Part shown: in pieces, positions 15,721 through 25,898 of the stretch
Numbering within the stretch: the first letter of the stretch is position 1
Layout: every line of letters begins with the position of its first letter
Assembly (NCBI RefSeq): GCF_011007365.1
Contig: NZ_WFKM01000001.1
Location: forward strand, 1-64,000
Length of the DNA: 64,000 bases
Direction of reading: 5' to 3'
DNA from: Sphingobacterium sp. xlx-96
Lineage (GTDB): Bacteria; Bacteroidota; Bacteroidia; Sphingobacteriales; Sphingobacteriaceae
Translations under genes and position numbers: made by a program
Notes under the pieces: model-generated
Told to the model about the DNA's origin: nothing
Database searches by the model: none
Seen by the model: the letters and a program-made list of their open reading frames with translations, nothing else

Positions 15721-16977
15721 TTAATAACTTTGATATATCGCTATATCATCTATTCCCAACCGACCATTATTTATGGTGTTACTACTTGTACCGAGGCCTA
15801 ATTTATTTATTCTAAAGCGAACGGGTTCTGTGATATTCATTAAGAAAACAGCTTGTTTTGCAACAAGACTTACGGAAGTCGGATGTGCATCACTGATTGG
15901 TTTACCTACAATTTTCCAGGTTTTTCCTTGATCGATAGAATATTCCAATTGAAATGTAGAGGATCTGTCGGTGTAGTAAGAACCATACCATAAGGTCACT
16001 TTTGATGCACCTTGCGGAACATCAAAATTCATTTGTAGGTAGGCTGGGGTTTTTAAATTTTGCTGAAACCTTACCGCTAGTTTTCCTGATACAATTCTAT
16101 CTCTGCCGACAGTATTTCCTAACATAGATTGATCAAAAGTCCATTCTCCCGTAGGTAGAATTACCGGCCATTTTGCATAACCTGCTTTCACTGTGTCTGG
16201 CTGTTCGAAGGTCTCCGGCCAACCCGAATACAGTTTTCCTGAGGGAAAAGCTAAATCTTCTGCGCTTTGAAGACGGATTTCAAGATCTCCTTGATTGCTG
16301 TATAAAATTCCTCTGAACGTTGCAGAGGGGGATAGGGTATTGTTTGCCAAGGGACTTGACTCGTTTACTGCGATTTTTATAGATTTGTTTTCTCCGTCTA
16401 ATAATTTATGAACCCCTGCAAGTTTTGATCCTTTTGCTGGTTCAGGATCAACATCTGCAGTAACACTGATGAGTGTGCTTTCGAATTGATCTTTTTTCTT
16501 CTCTAAGGTACTTACTGCGACAGGTGTGTGTGTTTTAATATTTCCTGATGATATTTTTGAAATTTTAGAGCTCGCTACATTTGTAATCATCAATGACCCC
16601 AATCTTGCAGTTAAGGTGCTACCTATCAGATTCATATTAAGAGAATCGCCGAAGGTGTATTGGGAGGCATCTTCAACCTCTAATAATACCCCTCTTGTTT
16701 GTCCTCTCCAAGTGCTTTGAATAGCAATGGTGTTTTCTGGAAGGTTTTTACTTTCATTGTTTGAAATCACAACACCTCCGATATGTTTGGCTCCTTCCAG
16801 TGTGCTTTCTGATATCGTTAGATTCTGCCCCTTGAAATTGCTTCTTAACACATAAATAGATCCTTGCGGATTCACATGGTCCACTATTTCTTCCTTATAT
16901 GTTTCACCGCAGTTAGTTAATAACAAACTTGAAACAATGATAGTAAGAAGATATTTATATTTATTTGAACTTTTCAT
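15721..16977 (-). CDS. DUF5689-domain surface lipoprotein
   Basis: About 418 residues. Lipoprotein signal with lipobox LLLTNC. Residues about 35-245 resemble DUF5689 (OB-fold-like; VLRSNFKGQNLTISE, GVLLEVED), and the C-terminal half is a beta sandwich (WSYGSYY-like strands ending DDIAIYQSY). I start at the ATG of MKSSNKYKY (16977), 8 bp after the SusD stop, rather than an upstream ATG that overlaps susD. DUF5689 proteins commonly accompany SusCD pairs as the third surface component. Ligand is unknown; the neighbours suggest a glycerophosphodiester. Confidence 0.78.
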   Translation of the reverse strand: MKSSNKYKYLLTIIVSSLLLTNCGETYKEEIVDHVNPQGSIYVLRSNFKGQNLTISESTLEGAKHIGGVVISNNESKNLPENTIAIQSTWRGQTRGVLLEVEDASQYTFGDSLNMNLIGSTLTARLGSLMITNVASSKISKISSGNIKTHTPVAVSTLEKKKDQFESTLISVTADVDPEPAKGSKLAGVHKLLDGENKSIKIAVNESSPLANNTLSPSATFRGILYSNQGDLEIRLQSAEDLAFPSGKLYSGWPETFEQPDTVKAGYAKWPVILPTGEWTFDQSMLGNTVGRDRIVSGKLAVRFQQNLKTPAYLQMNFDVPQGASKVTLWYGSYYTDRSSTFQLEYSIDQGKTWKIVGKPISDAHPTSVSLVAKQAVFLMNITEPVRFRINKLGLGTSSNTINNGRLGIDDIAIYQSY

Positions 16978-16984
16978 GATTATT

Positions 16985-18469
16985 TTATTTATTCCACCAA
17001 ACCTTTGTGTTAATATCATCAGGTCCCATAATTTTTACTGCTTCCAGATAGTTTGCCCTGTTATAGGAAATTGTGGACGGAGGGAAAGGTAGACGTGATG
17101 GGTATCTACCTTGGTTTTCAACTCCAGGGCCAATAGGTAATGTAGGATGACCTGTACGGCGGATTTCCGTCCATTGCTGAAAATCGGTAAATAACATTGC
17201 ATAATAGCGCTGGGTATGGATTTTTTCCATAATATCTTCGAAATTATCTGTCGAAGAGAATTTTATAGCATCTTGTTGGAAATATTCCGCTGTCAAACTT
17301 GCTTTCCAATAGTTAAAAGAGGATTGAATACCTCTACCGTAATAAGTTAGGGGAGACCCTGAAATATAGCCCTTAAGAGCTGCTTCTGCTAATATGAACT
17401 GCAGCTCAGAATAATTCATGAGATTGCCAAGTCTGATGTCAGTTTTAAGATCTATTAATAGTTTAGAACCTACTTCAGGAACATTTCCTTTCGGATAGCC
17501 ACTTTGAATACCAGAGTAAACTCCAAGGGTTGCTTGCGTAGCCCATTTTGCTATTCTCGTGTCTTCCATGTCTACTAATGTATTTATGAAAAACTCAGAA
17601 TAACCTTTATCACCGTTAAAATCAATATCCCTATAATTGTAAAATTCTGTGACAAAAGGGACGACATTGGTAAAGTTAAAGATTGCATTATCCGCATTAC
17701 TCTCCATGATAGGATATTCTGCAGCTTTAGTATCTACTATTTCCTTGATTTTTGCTATTTGATTCAACTCGTTATTACCGGACGCTCTAAGTAGTAATCG
17801 TAAATAAAGCGAATTTCCAAATCTACGCCAATGTTCAGGGCTGCTACGGGTATGTTGATAAATACTTCCATAAAGAGGGTCTGATATCAAGTGGTTTGCG
17901 GGTAATTGCGCATTTATTTTTAGCAATTCATTTGCTTTCTCTAGCTTTTCGAAAATCTGTTGATAAACAAATTTTTGTGTATCAAACTTGGGAGAGATTT
18001 CAAATTCTCTGCCTTTGGCAGCGTCAGAGTAAGGAACATCACCAAAGACATCTGTCAATAAGGAGCCTAAATAGGCGTCCATTATTAAGGACATGCCTTG
18101 CCAAGTTTGGTAACCTTGCTGCTGCGTGGTTTCGGCTGATTTGTATACATCTCTGATATTTGTCAATTCGGTATACCAATTTTGCCAAGAGCTATTCGAT
18201 TCTGTCGTTTTTATCTCGTAACGGTGAATTTCGCGGCTATCGCTATTGGTTACGGTTACTTGTGCTAGCTCTCCGTTAATTCTGAAACCTCTATTGAGGT
18301 TATTATTTACAATGGATAGCACCGAGGGAGCAAATAGCGCTTGGGGGCTTGCAAAAGTTGCTTCATTGGGATTCGTGTTCTTTTCAATGAAATCTTTTGT
18401 ACAGCTTGTTGCTAGTATGGTTGTCGCAAGCGTGCTATATATAAGTATATTTTTTATTTTATTTTTCAT
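16985..18469 (-). CDS. SusD/RagB-like outer-membrane lipoprotein
   Basis: 494 residues. Lipoprotein signal (TTILATSCTKDF), then the SusD-like 2 type helical fold: NPNEATFASPQALFAPSVLS, YQTWQGMSLIMDAYLGSLLTDVFGDVPYSDA, TPR-like helices, and QRYYAMLFTDFQQWTEIRRTGHPTLP near the end. It forms the substrate-binding lid over the SusC pore. It starts 10 bp after the SusC stop, so the pair is translationally coupled. Confidence 0.9.
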   Translation of the reverse strand: MKNKIKNILIYSTLATTILATSCTKDFIEKNTNPNEATFASPQALFAPSVLSIVNNNLNRGFRINGELAQVTVTNSDSREIHRYEIKTTESNSSWQNWYTELTNIRDVYKSAETTQQQGYQTWQGMSLIMDAYLGSLLTDVFGDVPYSDAAKGREFEISPKFDTQKFVYQQIFEKLEKANELLKINAQLPANHLISDPLYGSIYQHTRSSPEHWRRFGNSLYLRLLLRASGNNELNQIAKIKEIVDTKAAEYPIMESNADNAIFNFTNVVPFVTEFYNYRDIDFNGDKGYSEFFINTLVDMEDTRIAKWATQATLGVYSGIQSGYPKGNVPEVGSKLLIDLKTDIRLGNLMNYSELQFILAEAALKGYISGSPLTYYGRGIQSSFNYWKASLTAEYFQQDAIKFSSTDNFEDIMEKIHTQRYYAMLFTDFQQWTEIRRTGHPTLPIGPGVENQGRYPSRLPFPPSTISYNRANYLEAVKIMGPDDINTKVWWNK

Positions 18470-18479
18470 CGGACAAGCA

Positions 18480-21400
18480 TTAGAAATTTAACGTTAAACT
18501 AAGACCAAAATTTCTTGTAGAAGGAAACTGCGCAACTTCGGCTCCTTTTTGGATTCCAGCGGATGTAAGGGAACCAAATTCAGGATCAAACGCAGGCCAG
18601 TTCGTGAATACAAAAAGGTCACGACCGTACAGGCCTAAATTTGCGCGTTGAAATTTGTATTGTTTCAAGAAGTTAGGACTAAAGGTATAATCAATACGCA
18701 CTTCTCTAAGCTTAATGTAGTTTGTTGAGAAAGTATTTGCTTCCAGATTGTCACGATTGAAGTGATTGTAATAAAAATCGCGAGCATTTACTAAAGTCGT
18801 ATTTGGACTAAAGGTGTTATCCCCATTGTCCACTACTCCCTTGCCGACTAATCCGTTATATCTTCCAGGTATTGTTTTGTTTAGTTTTCCTTCCTCCATT
18901 AATACGGCATGCGTTAATGAATAACCAACGCCTCCGAATTGCCCGTCGAACAAGAAGTTGAATTTCCAATTTTTGTATTGGAATTCGTTACCCCAGGCAG
19001 CTTTCCAAGGTGCAGTAGACCGACCTAAATAAAGTAAATCATTAGATACTTCTGGGTATCCATCCTTGTAGATGATCTGACCGTCCGGAGCTCGCTTATA
19101 GCCATAGCCATACATAGCTCCATAGTTTCCTCCAACTCGAGCTTCAATAGTTCCTCTCGAACCATAGATGGTTGATAGGATAATTGAGTTTTCCTCAGAT
19201 GATTCAGGTAATGAGATGATTATTCCATCATTGTAAGAGAAGTTACCAAACATTTTCCAGTTCAGTTTTTCTTTGTTTTTTAGAATTTGATACGATGTCG
19301 CAAATTCTGCACCTCTATTTCTAACCTCTCCGGCATTAATAACCATCCGTGTAAACCCACTTGATGGATCGATGGGTACAGGAAGAATTTGATTGAAGGT
19401 ATTGTTTTGGTATACTGCTATATCAAATGTTAATCTGTTTTTAAACATTCTTAAATCTGTGCCAAATTCCACAGATCTTGTGGATTCGTACTTGAGCGAT
19501 TCATTTGGGATTTGTAGGCTGTTAGATAGACCGTCGTTACCAAAACTCGGGACTATAGGGTAGGTATATGAAGTTAAGAATGGTGTCGTCCCGCCACTAC
19601 CCACATTTGCAAGCGAAGCTCTAAATTTAAAGAAATTGATAGATTTTGGTAAATCTAATAATTGAGAAAGAATAACACTACCGTTGTAGGAATTGTACAT
19701 AAATCCGTCCCCCTCACCGAATGCAGGGGAGGCAAGTGTACTAGACCAGTCAATTCTACTCGTTACATCAAAAAACAAATAATTTTTGTATTCGATATTG
19801 GCCATACCATAAATTGAGTTTACGGCATATTTACTTCTATAAGGTCTTGAGATAATCGGTTCGGCTGTATTATCTAGACTATAAATACCTCTTTCCTTTA
19901 GTTTACTCGTTGATAAATCTACTCTTCTGTAGGTGTTAGCCATACGGGCACCACCAACACTTGCTCCCCATTTTATATTGCTGTTTCTTTCGTTTCTATA
20001 GCGAGCAAGGAAATCAACGTTTGTTTCCGAATTGAAAATATTTTGCTTTCTGAAATATCCATTAGCAAACTTGTTAGAGTCAAATGGTCTTCGTGAAGTT
20101 CTACCGTCGTAGCTAAAATCGATTGATGCGCGACCCATTACACTGAATTCTTTGTTAATGGTATAGTCTACCTGTGCATTACCAAGAAAGCCATCACGGT
20201 TTTGACCATTTAACATCTCATAAGCCTGTAGATAAGGATTGTCAAGCAATGAAGACATTGGCGTATTTTGCTCTACATCTTTTTCGATCCAATAATTTTT
20301 AAACCAATTTAGATTCATATTAGGGGTAAGTCCCCTGATAAAGTACATGATGGTACCATTGTTATATCCTGAGGTAGGAAGGTTTTTGGAGAATTTATTG
20401 TTGTAAGATGCTTTTCCTTGGATATTGATTTTGTCAGTCAGCTTGTGAGACATCTGGACACTAGCAGTTGTTCTATTGAATCCGGTATTAGGAACCATCC
20501 ATTTGTTAATGGTGTTTCCTATACTGATTCGTGTAGAAGTTTTTTCTGTTGAGTTTGAATAGGAAAGATTGTTCGAGCTATTTACCGTAGTTTCAAAAAA
20601 ATCCTTTTTATTGTCTTCATAAGGTCTCCATAATGTTCTTTCTGGAGGTGTCTGTCTGTAATATTCAGGGTTGAACTGATAAAATTGCTGACCATTGAAT
20701 TTTGGGCCCCATGCTGCAGATGTAGAGTAAGTACTGGCACCATCTTCAGACTGACCATAGGAATAGTAAAAATCGTTTCCACCAATTCCAGCACCATATT
20801 GGTTTTGATAATCAGGCCATCTATTTATGGTGCCGATAGATGTGTTTGAAGTCAAGCTAAATCCTAAGCCATTATTCTTTTTTCCTTTTTTAGTAGTAAT
20901 AATAATAGCGCCGTTAGCACCTCTAGCTCCATAGAGTGCTGTCGCGCCCGGGCCTTTTAATACAGAGATACTTTCGATGTCTTCCGGGTTGATGTCAGCT
21001 AGACCTGTTCCAAAATCTACAGGTGCATCATCGGACATGTAATTCGAGTTTCCATTGGTAGTCATTCTTCCTGAACTGGAGCTTGTTATGACTCCATCAA
21101 CGACAATTAGTGCCGAGTTGTCACCTGTTAAGGAATTTTCTCCGCGAAGAATAATCTGATTTGTTCCTGCTGGACCAGCACCTGATTTAGTTAGATTTAA
21201 GCCTGCTACTTTACCGGTTAATGCGTCGGTCCAGTTTGCTGATTGTGCGTTAGTCAGTTCTTCTCCGGAAACCGTAGTTACAGAATAACCTAATGACTTT
21301 TCCTCTCGTTTAATGCCTAATGCCGTAACTACAACTTCTTCGATCCCCTCCGTATTCTCTGCGAGTTGAATAACAGTATTGGAATTTGTATTGTTAAATA

Positions 21401-21725
21401 TTTGTGCGTAACTATTATAACCTATGAGTTGAAAGCTAATATTCGAACCCGTAGCAATTTCAATAGCGAATGTACCGTTTGTGTTACTTGTCCCAACTGC
21501 TTTGCCTTCTACCCGGATTGATACTCCACCTAAGGGCTCATTCGTATTTTTGTCTACTACTTTACCCTGGATCTTAATTTTTTCTTGCCTAGTTGTTTTC
21601 TCCAAAGAGAACGGGAGACTGGCGTAAGCCTGTCCTCCAGAATAACAAGCAGTAGCTAAAGCAATCCACAGGAGCTTAGATCCTATACGATGTGGCTTAA
21701 CTTTGTCTTGATTGTTTGTTAACAT
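18480..21725 (-). CDS. SusC/RagA-type TonB-dependent receptor
   Basis: 1081 residues. Order: signal peptide (to about residue 36); carboxypeptidase-regulatory-like domain (about 48-128, IQGKVVDKNTNEPLGGVSIRV); plug with VVTALGIKREEKSLGYSV, ADINPEDIESISVLKGPGATALYGARGANGAIIITTKKG; 22-strand barrel ending RNFGLSLTLNF. It imports a bound ligand through the outer membrane using TonB energy. The partners (SusD, DUF5689 and GlpQ) suggest a phosphodiester ligand rather than a polysaccharide; no glycosidase is present. It has a Pho-box-like repeat upstream at 21761. Confidence 0.93.
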   Translation of the reverse strand: MLTNNQDKVKPHRIGSKLLWIALATACYSGGQAYASLPFSLEKTTRQEKIKIQGKVVDKNTNEPLGGVSIRVEGKAVGTSNTNGTFAIEIATGSNISFQLIGYNSYAQIFNNTNSNTVIQLAENTEGIEEVVVTALGIKREEKSLGYSVTTVSGEELTNAQSANWTDALTGKVAGLNLTKSGAGPAGTNQIILRGENSLTGDNSALIVVDGVITSSSSGRMTTNGNSNYMSDDAPVDFGTGLADINPEDIESISVLKGPGATALYGARGANGAIIITTKKGKKNNGLGFSLTSNTSIGTINRWPDYQNQYGAGIGGNDFYYSYGQSEDGASTYSTSAAWGPKFNGQQFYQFNPEYYRQTPPERTLWRPYEDNKKDFFETTVNSSNNLSYSNSTEKTSTRISIGNTINKWMVPNTGFNRTTASVQMSHKLTDKINIQGKASYNNKFSKNLPTSGYNNGTIMYFIRGLTPNMNLNWFKNYWIEKDVEQNTPMSSLLDNPYLQAYEMLNGQNRDGFLGNAQVDYTINKEFSVMGRASIDFSYDGRTSRRPFDSNKFANGYFRKQNIFNSETNVDFLARYRNERNSNIKWGASVGGARMANTYRRVDLSTSKLKERGIYSLDNTAEPIISRPYRSKYAVNSIYGMANIEYKNYLFFDVTSRIDWSSTLASPAFGEGDGFMYNSYNGSVILSQLLDLPKSINFFKFRASLANVGSGGTTPFLTSYTYPIVPSFGNDGLSNSLQIPNESLKYESTRSVEFGTDLRMFKNRLTFDIAVYQNNTFNQILPVPIDPSSGFTRMVINAGEVRNRGAEFATSYQILKNKEKLNWKMFGNFSYNDGIIISLPESSEENSIILSTIYGSRGTIEARVGGNYGAMYGYGYKRAPDGQIIYKDGYPEVSNDLLYLGRSTAPWKAAWGNEFQYKNWKFNFLFDGQFGGVGYSLTHAVLMEEGKLNKTIPGRYNGLVGKGVVDNGDNTFSPNTTLVNARDFYYNHFNRDNLEANTFSTNYIKLREVRIDYTFSPNFLKQYKFQRANLGLYGRDLFVFTNWPAFDPEFGSLTSAGIQKGAEVAQFPSTRNFGLSLTLNF

Positions 21726-21760
21726 ATGTCGTGTGATTAAATTGGTTACTAAATTGATAT

Positions 21761-21782
21761 TTTAATATTAACTTAATGTTAA
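21761..21782 (-). promoter_or_regulatory. Pho-box-like 11-bp direct repeat upstream of susC
   Basis: On the minus strand ttaacattaag is followed directly by ttaatattaaa, matching at 9 of 11 positions, ending 36 bp before the susC ATG. Similar 11-bp-phased units occur upstream of the Ppx gene (56062-56094). PhoB/PhoP-family regulators bind 11-bp direct repeats, so phosphate control is plausible but unproven. Confidence 0.4.
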
Positions 21783-21802
21783 TTGCTGCTTTTTCTTTCG
21801 TT

Positions 21803-22528
21803 TTATTTCATAAACAAGAATAATAATGCAGCAAGCGAAGCTCCGAGTAAGGGACCGATGACCGGTACCCATGCGTAGGAGAGATTGAATTTAGCTTTAT
21901 TTTTTAGGGGTAATAGGGCATGAATAATGCGAGGACCAAGATCACGCGCAGGATTAATCGCATAGCCTGTAGTTCCTCCAAGTGAAAGACCTATTCCCCA
22001 TACTAACAATGTTACCGGTAGCGCGCCTATAGATCCCAGGCCGATGGGAGATTGGTCGGATAGGCTAGCGTCTTTGAAATGCAAAATGGTGAATATCAGC
22101 ACAAAAGTTCCGATGACTTCACTAGCTAAATTTATGGGTAGGTTTTTGATGGCTGGTGCAGTGCAAAATACGGCTTGTTTGGTGTCTGGATCCTCTGTTT
22201 TATCAAAATGGTCTTTATACACTATCCATACCAATGAAGCACCTATCATGGCTCCGCCAAATTGTGCTGTCATATAGGATAATGCTGTAAGGAGATCGAT
22301 ACGATTCAAGATGTAGTTGGCCAATGTGACCGCACAGTTGAGATGTGCGCCGCTGTAGGGGCCGGCGATAGAGACTCCGACAAAAACCGCAATAGCCCAG
22401 GCTGTTGTGATAACTATCCAGCCTGAACTGTTTCCTTTAGTCTGGTTTAATACCACGTTGGCGACTACTCCTCCTCCTAGAAGGATCATCGCAGCGGTTC
22501 CTATTAGTTCTGCAATAAAAGGTGTCAT
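21803..22528 (-). CDS. glpF: Glycerol facilitator (aquaglyceroporin)
   Basis: 241 residues, six helices plus two half-helices. Inner-membrane glycerol channel. The second NPA box is intact and followed by Asp (GYAINPARDLGPRI), the aquaglyceroporin hallmark. The first box, however, reads GAHLNCAVTLA: NCA instead of NPA, clear at the codon level (AAC TGT GCG). Pore function may survive, but the substitution is unusual. It follows glpK by 35 bp in the glpD-glpK-glpF operon. Confidence 0.9.
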   Translation of the reverse strand: MTPFIAELIGTAAMILLGGGVVANVVLNQTKGNSSGWIVITTAWAIAVFVGVSIAGPYSGAHLNCAVTLANYILNRIDLLTALSYMTAQFGGAMIGASLVWIVYKDHFDKTEDPDTKQAVFCTAPAIKNLPINLASEVIGTFVLIFTILHFKDASLSDQSPIGLGSIGALPVTLLVWGIGLSLGGTTGYAINPARDLGPRIIHALLPLKNKAKFNLSYAWVPVIGPLLGASLAALLFLFMK

Positions 22529-22563
22529 AATATGGATTTATTAAAAAGTGGTTACATTATCTT

Positions 22564-24063
22564 TTAATTCTCGTAGTTTGCCCAGAATTTAGCCGTTTCG
22601 ATGGCTCTTGTCCATTCCTTCAATTGGACTTCGTAATTGCTATCTGGAGCAGCTTCGAAAACTCTATCTTCTTTCCATAAGTTTTGCAGTTCGGAAATAT
22701 CTTTCCAAAATCCAACAGCTAGTCCAGCAAGAAAGGCAGCTCCCATAGCCGTCGTTTCTGTAATCGCAGGGCGAATCACTTTTGTTTTTAAGATTTCTGC
22801 CTGAAATTGCATTAGGAAGCCATTTTGTGTTACGCCTCCGTCAACCCTGAGTTCTTTTATTTTCGAAGAAGAATCATTTTCCATGGCTTTTAGGATGTCA
22901 TAGGTTTGATAGGCAATGCTTTCTAAGGAGGCGCGAGCGATATGGGCTGCATTTGCACCTCGTGACAGTCCTACCATTGTCCCCCTAGCTTCGGAGTTCC
23001 AGTGGGGAGCTCCTAGCCCTGAAAACGCAGGAATGAGGTAGACACCGTTGCTGTCAGGGACACTGGTTGCTAATTTTTCTACTTCGCTGGAGCTACGAAT
23101 GACACCTAGCTCATCTCTTAACCACTGGACGACGGCCCCCCCAATAAATACACTTCCTTCCAAAGCATAGTTTATTTCGTTACCTACTTTCCAAGCTACA
23201 GTAGTGACCAGTTTGCTTTTCGATATCACTGGTTTGTCTCCGATATTCATTAATAGGAAGCAGCCTGTTCCGTAGGTGTTTTTGACCATGCCTTTTTTTG
23301 TGCACAGCTGACCAAATAGAGCGGCTTGTTGATCGCCTGCTATCCCGGCTATAGGAACGCTGACATTTGCTATATGTTCGGATGTATGACCATATATTTC
23401 AGAGCTGCTACATACAGTGGGAAGCATGGATGCTGGGATGTCAAATATATCTAGCAATTCCTGGTCCCATTCTAAGGTATGAATATTGAGAAGAAGTGTC
23501 CGAGAGGCATTGGATACATCCGTAACATGTTTCTCTCCATTTGTAAGGTTATAAACTAACCAAGAGTCTACGGTTCCAAATGCAAGTTCACCCTGCTCAG
23601 CAAGTTGTTTGGCTCCGTCTACATTGTTGAGTATCCAGTTTATTTTAGACGCTGAAAAGTAAGCGTCAATTAATAAACCTGTTTTTTCCTGTATGATGTG
23701 TTCGTGTCCCTGTTCGGCTATTTTTTTACAGTAATCTGCTGTTCTACGATCTTGCCATACAATAGCATTATATATGGGTTTACCTGTTTTTTTATGCCAA
23801 ACGATGGTCGTCTCTCGCTGATTGGTGATACCGATAGCTTTGACTGCGTCTAGTCTTAGCTGTTCTTTGGCTATCGCTTCGGTCATTACCGCTAGTTGTG
23901 TCGACCATATCTCCTGAGCGTCATGTTCCACCCAGCCCGATTTAGGGTATATTTGAGTAAACTCTTTTTGTGCTATTGTTACGATTTCACCTTTCTGATT
24001 GAAAAGAATAGCTCTAGAGCTAGTTGTACCCTGGTCTAAAGCGAGAATATATTCCTTGTTCAT
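22564..24063 (-). CDS. glpK: Glycerol kinase
   Basis: 499 residues, the usual length. Phosphorylates glycerol to G3P. FGGY-family features are [14 protein letters not shown] (phosphate loop), [49 protein letters not shown] and the ATP site [19 protein letters not shown]. It lies between glpD and glpF. Confidence 0.97.
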   Translation of the reverse strand: MNKEYILALDQGTTSSRAILFNQKGEIVTIAQKEFTQIYPKSGWVEHDAQEIWSTQLAVMTEAIAKEQLRLDAVKAIGITNQRETTIVWHKKTGKPIYNAIVWQDRRTADYCKKIAEQGHEHIIQEKTGLLIDAYFSASKINWILNNVDGAKQLAEQGELAFGTVDSWLVYNLTNGEKHVTDVSNASRTLLLNIHTLEWDQELLDIFDIPASMLPTVCSSSEIYGHTSEHIANVSVPIAGIAGDQQAALFGQLCTKKGMVKNTYGTGCFLLMNIGDKPVISKSKLVTTVAWKVGNEINYALEGSVFIGGAVVQWLRDELGVIRSSSEVEKLATSVPDSNGVYLIPAFSGLGAPHWNSEARGTMVGLSRGANAAHIARASLESIAYQTYDILKAMENDSSSKIKELRVDGGVTQNGFLMQFQAEILKTKVIRPAITETTAMGAAFLAGLAVGFWKDISELQNLWKEDRVFEAAPDSNYEVQLKEWTRAIETAKFWANYEN

Positions 24064-24096
24064 GATCTAATTGGGTTTATAGTAGTTACTTATTTA

Positions 24097-25662
24097 TTAT
24101 AAGGTGTAATTTTTGACAAGTGCGGTGTAGTCTGCGATTTCCTGTTGAATCCAGTTTTGGTCTTTTCCGAGTTCCTTCGCCATTAATTCAGCTACTTTTG
24201 GCGCTGCCTCTAAGGATGCCTTGGCGTCTAACAACAAAAAGCGCACTCTGCGAGCTAAGAAGTCTTCTACTTTCGCGATCATCTCATGACGACATGCCCA
24301 TACAACTTCGGCTGCTATAAATTCGAAATTCGGGTGTAGGCGTTCGTTGAGTTGCGGAGACTGGGATGCCAAATCAAGAATAGGGGTGACGTCGGTTCCG
24401 TATACCTGCCAATGCCCTGGTCTTTTTTCTTCGGAATAGCCGTGAATGGGAAGATGTTGTGTTTTACAGTCCTTAGGTGTTAAGCCCACTGTCTTGATCG
24501 CTAAGTCAACGGTTTCTTCAGCCATTTTTCTGTAGGTAGTCCACTTGCCTCCGGTAATGGTAATTAGATTGGATGCGCTTTTGATAAGCTTATGATCTCT
24601 TGATATTTCTTTTGTGCTGCCCGAGTCGCCATCTGTGGGAGCGGCTAGGGGTCTAAGTCCCGCAAATACACTTAAAACATCTTTTTCAGTAGGTGAATTT
24701 TCAAGGTATTGATTTGCCGTTTTTAAGATAAAATCGATTTCTTCATCCAACGGTCTCGGTTCGATCTGATGTGCATTTAATGGTGTGTCGGTCGTGCCTA
24801 ATAATACTTTGTCGTGCCAAGGCACTCCAAATAATACGCGCCCGTCACTGGTTTCAGGAATCATCAGGGCATCATCATTGCCCAGGAATTTTTTATCTAT
24901 TACGATATGGGCTCCTTGGCTTGGTCGTACGAGGTCTTTGTGCGTTGTACTATCCAACTTTAGGATATCATCTACAAATACACCTGTTGCATTAATGACA
25001 GCCTTCGCTTTTATCGTATGATCTAGTCCTGAAAGTCTGTCTTTGAAATTAAGACCATTTGTTTTACCTGCTTCATCTTTTGATATCTTATTTACTTCGG
25101 CATAGTTGAGAAGTGTTGCGCCATGTTCGGAAGCCGTCTGTCCGAGGTTGATTGCTAATCTGGCATCGTCAAATTGTCCGTCATAATATAATACACCGCC
25201 TACTAATCCCTTTGTCTTGATTTTGGGTAGCTTTTGAATGACGTCGTTTTTGCTCAAGAGGGTCGATTTTCCTATGCGAAGTTTACCTGCCATCCAATCG
25301 TACATTTTTAGACCGATTAGGAATTTAAGTTTATTGAAGATGGAGTAGGATGGGATTACAAAGCTTTGAACAAAGGAAACATGAGGCGCGTTTTTAAAGA
25401 GTAAACCTCTTTCTTTGAGCGCTGATAAAACGAGTTTGATATCTCCATTTGCGAGATACCGGACGCCACCGTGGACCAATTTGGTGCTTTTGCTTGAGGT
25501 TCCTTTTGCAAAATCATATTTCTCAATCAGGAGCGTTTTATAGCCCCGAGAAGCTGCATCAACTGCAATTCCCAGACCTGTGGCTCCACCGCCTATGATT
25601 GCAATATCCCATACTGTTGTATCTTGAATGCTTTCTAAAGCTTCGTTTCTTGTGAAGTTCAT
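24097..25662 (-). CDS. glpD: Glycerol-3-phosphate dehydrogenase, FAD-dependent
   Basis: 521 residues. Oxidises G3P to dihydroxyacetone phosphate at the membrane and reduces quinone. N-terminal Rossmann FAD site DIAIIGGGATGLGIAVDAASRG, then KGTSSKSTKLVHGGVRYL (substrate and FAD contacts), and the C-terminal DAO-C cap (RHEMIAKVEDFLARRVRFLLLD). First gene of the glpDKF operon, divergent from the DeoR-type regulator. Confidence 0.96.
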   Translation of the reverse strand: MNFTRNEALESIQDTTVWDIAIIGGGATGLGIAVDAASRGYKTLLIEKYDFAKGTSSKSTKLVHGGVRYLANGDIKLVLSALKERGLLFKNAPHVSFVQSFVIPSYSIFNKLKFLIGLKMYDWMAGKLRIGKSTLLSKNDVIQKLPKIKTKGLVGGVLYYDGQFDDARLAINLGQTASEHGATLLNYAEVNKISKDEAGKTNGLNFKDRLSGLDHTIKAKAVINATGVFVDDILKLDSTTHKDLVRPSQGAHIVIDKKFLGNDDALMIPETSDGRVLFGVPWHDKVLLGTTDTPLNAHQIEPRPLDEEIDFILKTANQYLENSPTEKDVLSVFAGLRPLAAPTDGDSGSTKEISRDHKLIKSASNLITITGGKWTTYRKMAEETVDLAIKTVGLTPKDCKTQHLPIHGYSEEKRPGHWQVYGTDVTPILDLASQSPQLNERLHPNFEFIAAEVVWACRHEMIAKVEDFLARRVRFLLLDAKASLEAAPKVAELMAKELGKDQNWIQQEIADYTALVKNYTL

Positions 25663-25717
25663 TTTGTTTTACTGTGTTTATGTGTGCTTTGTTTTGTAAA
25701 AATAATAAAAAACGTAA

Positions 25718-25733
25718 ACAAACGAAAGTTTGT
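25718..25733. promoter_or_regulatory. Inverted repeat in the glpD-glpR divergent region, candidate operator
   Basis: acaaacgaaagtttgt has 6-bp arms around a 4-base centre and lies 56 bp upstream of the glpD ATG, between glpD and the DeoR/GlpR-type gene. A GlpR site would be expected here; assignment rests on position and symmetry only. Confidence 0.4.
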
Positions 25734-25898
25734 GAAGTCTTTTAGATAAATGCTACTGTTTTGAAATATCTTAATTATCTTAGGATAATGAAAGATCCAT
25801 AGGATAGACCTGCTCCGGATGTAAGGGCATATGAGGAGGATGGGCCCTTCACAAGGATCGAGACAAGTATTGACCATCAAAAAGTAAGTAATATACAT

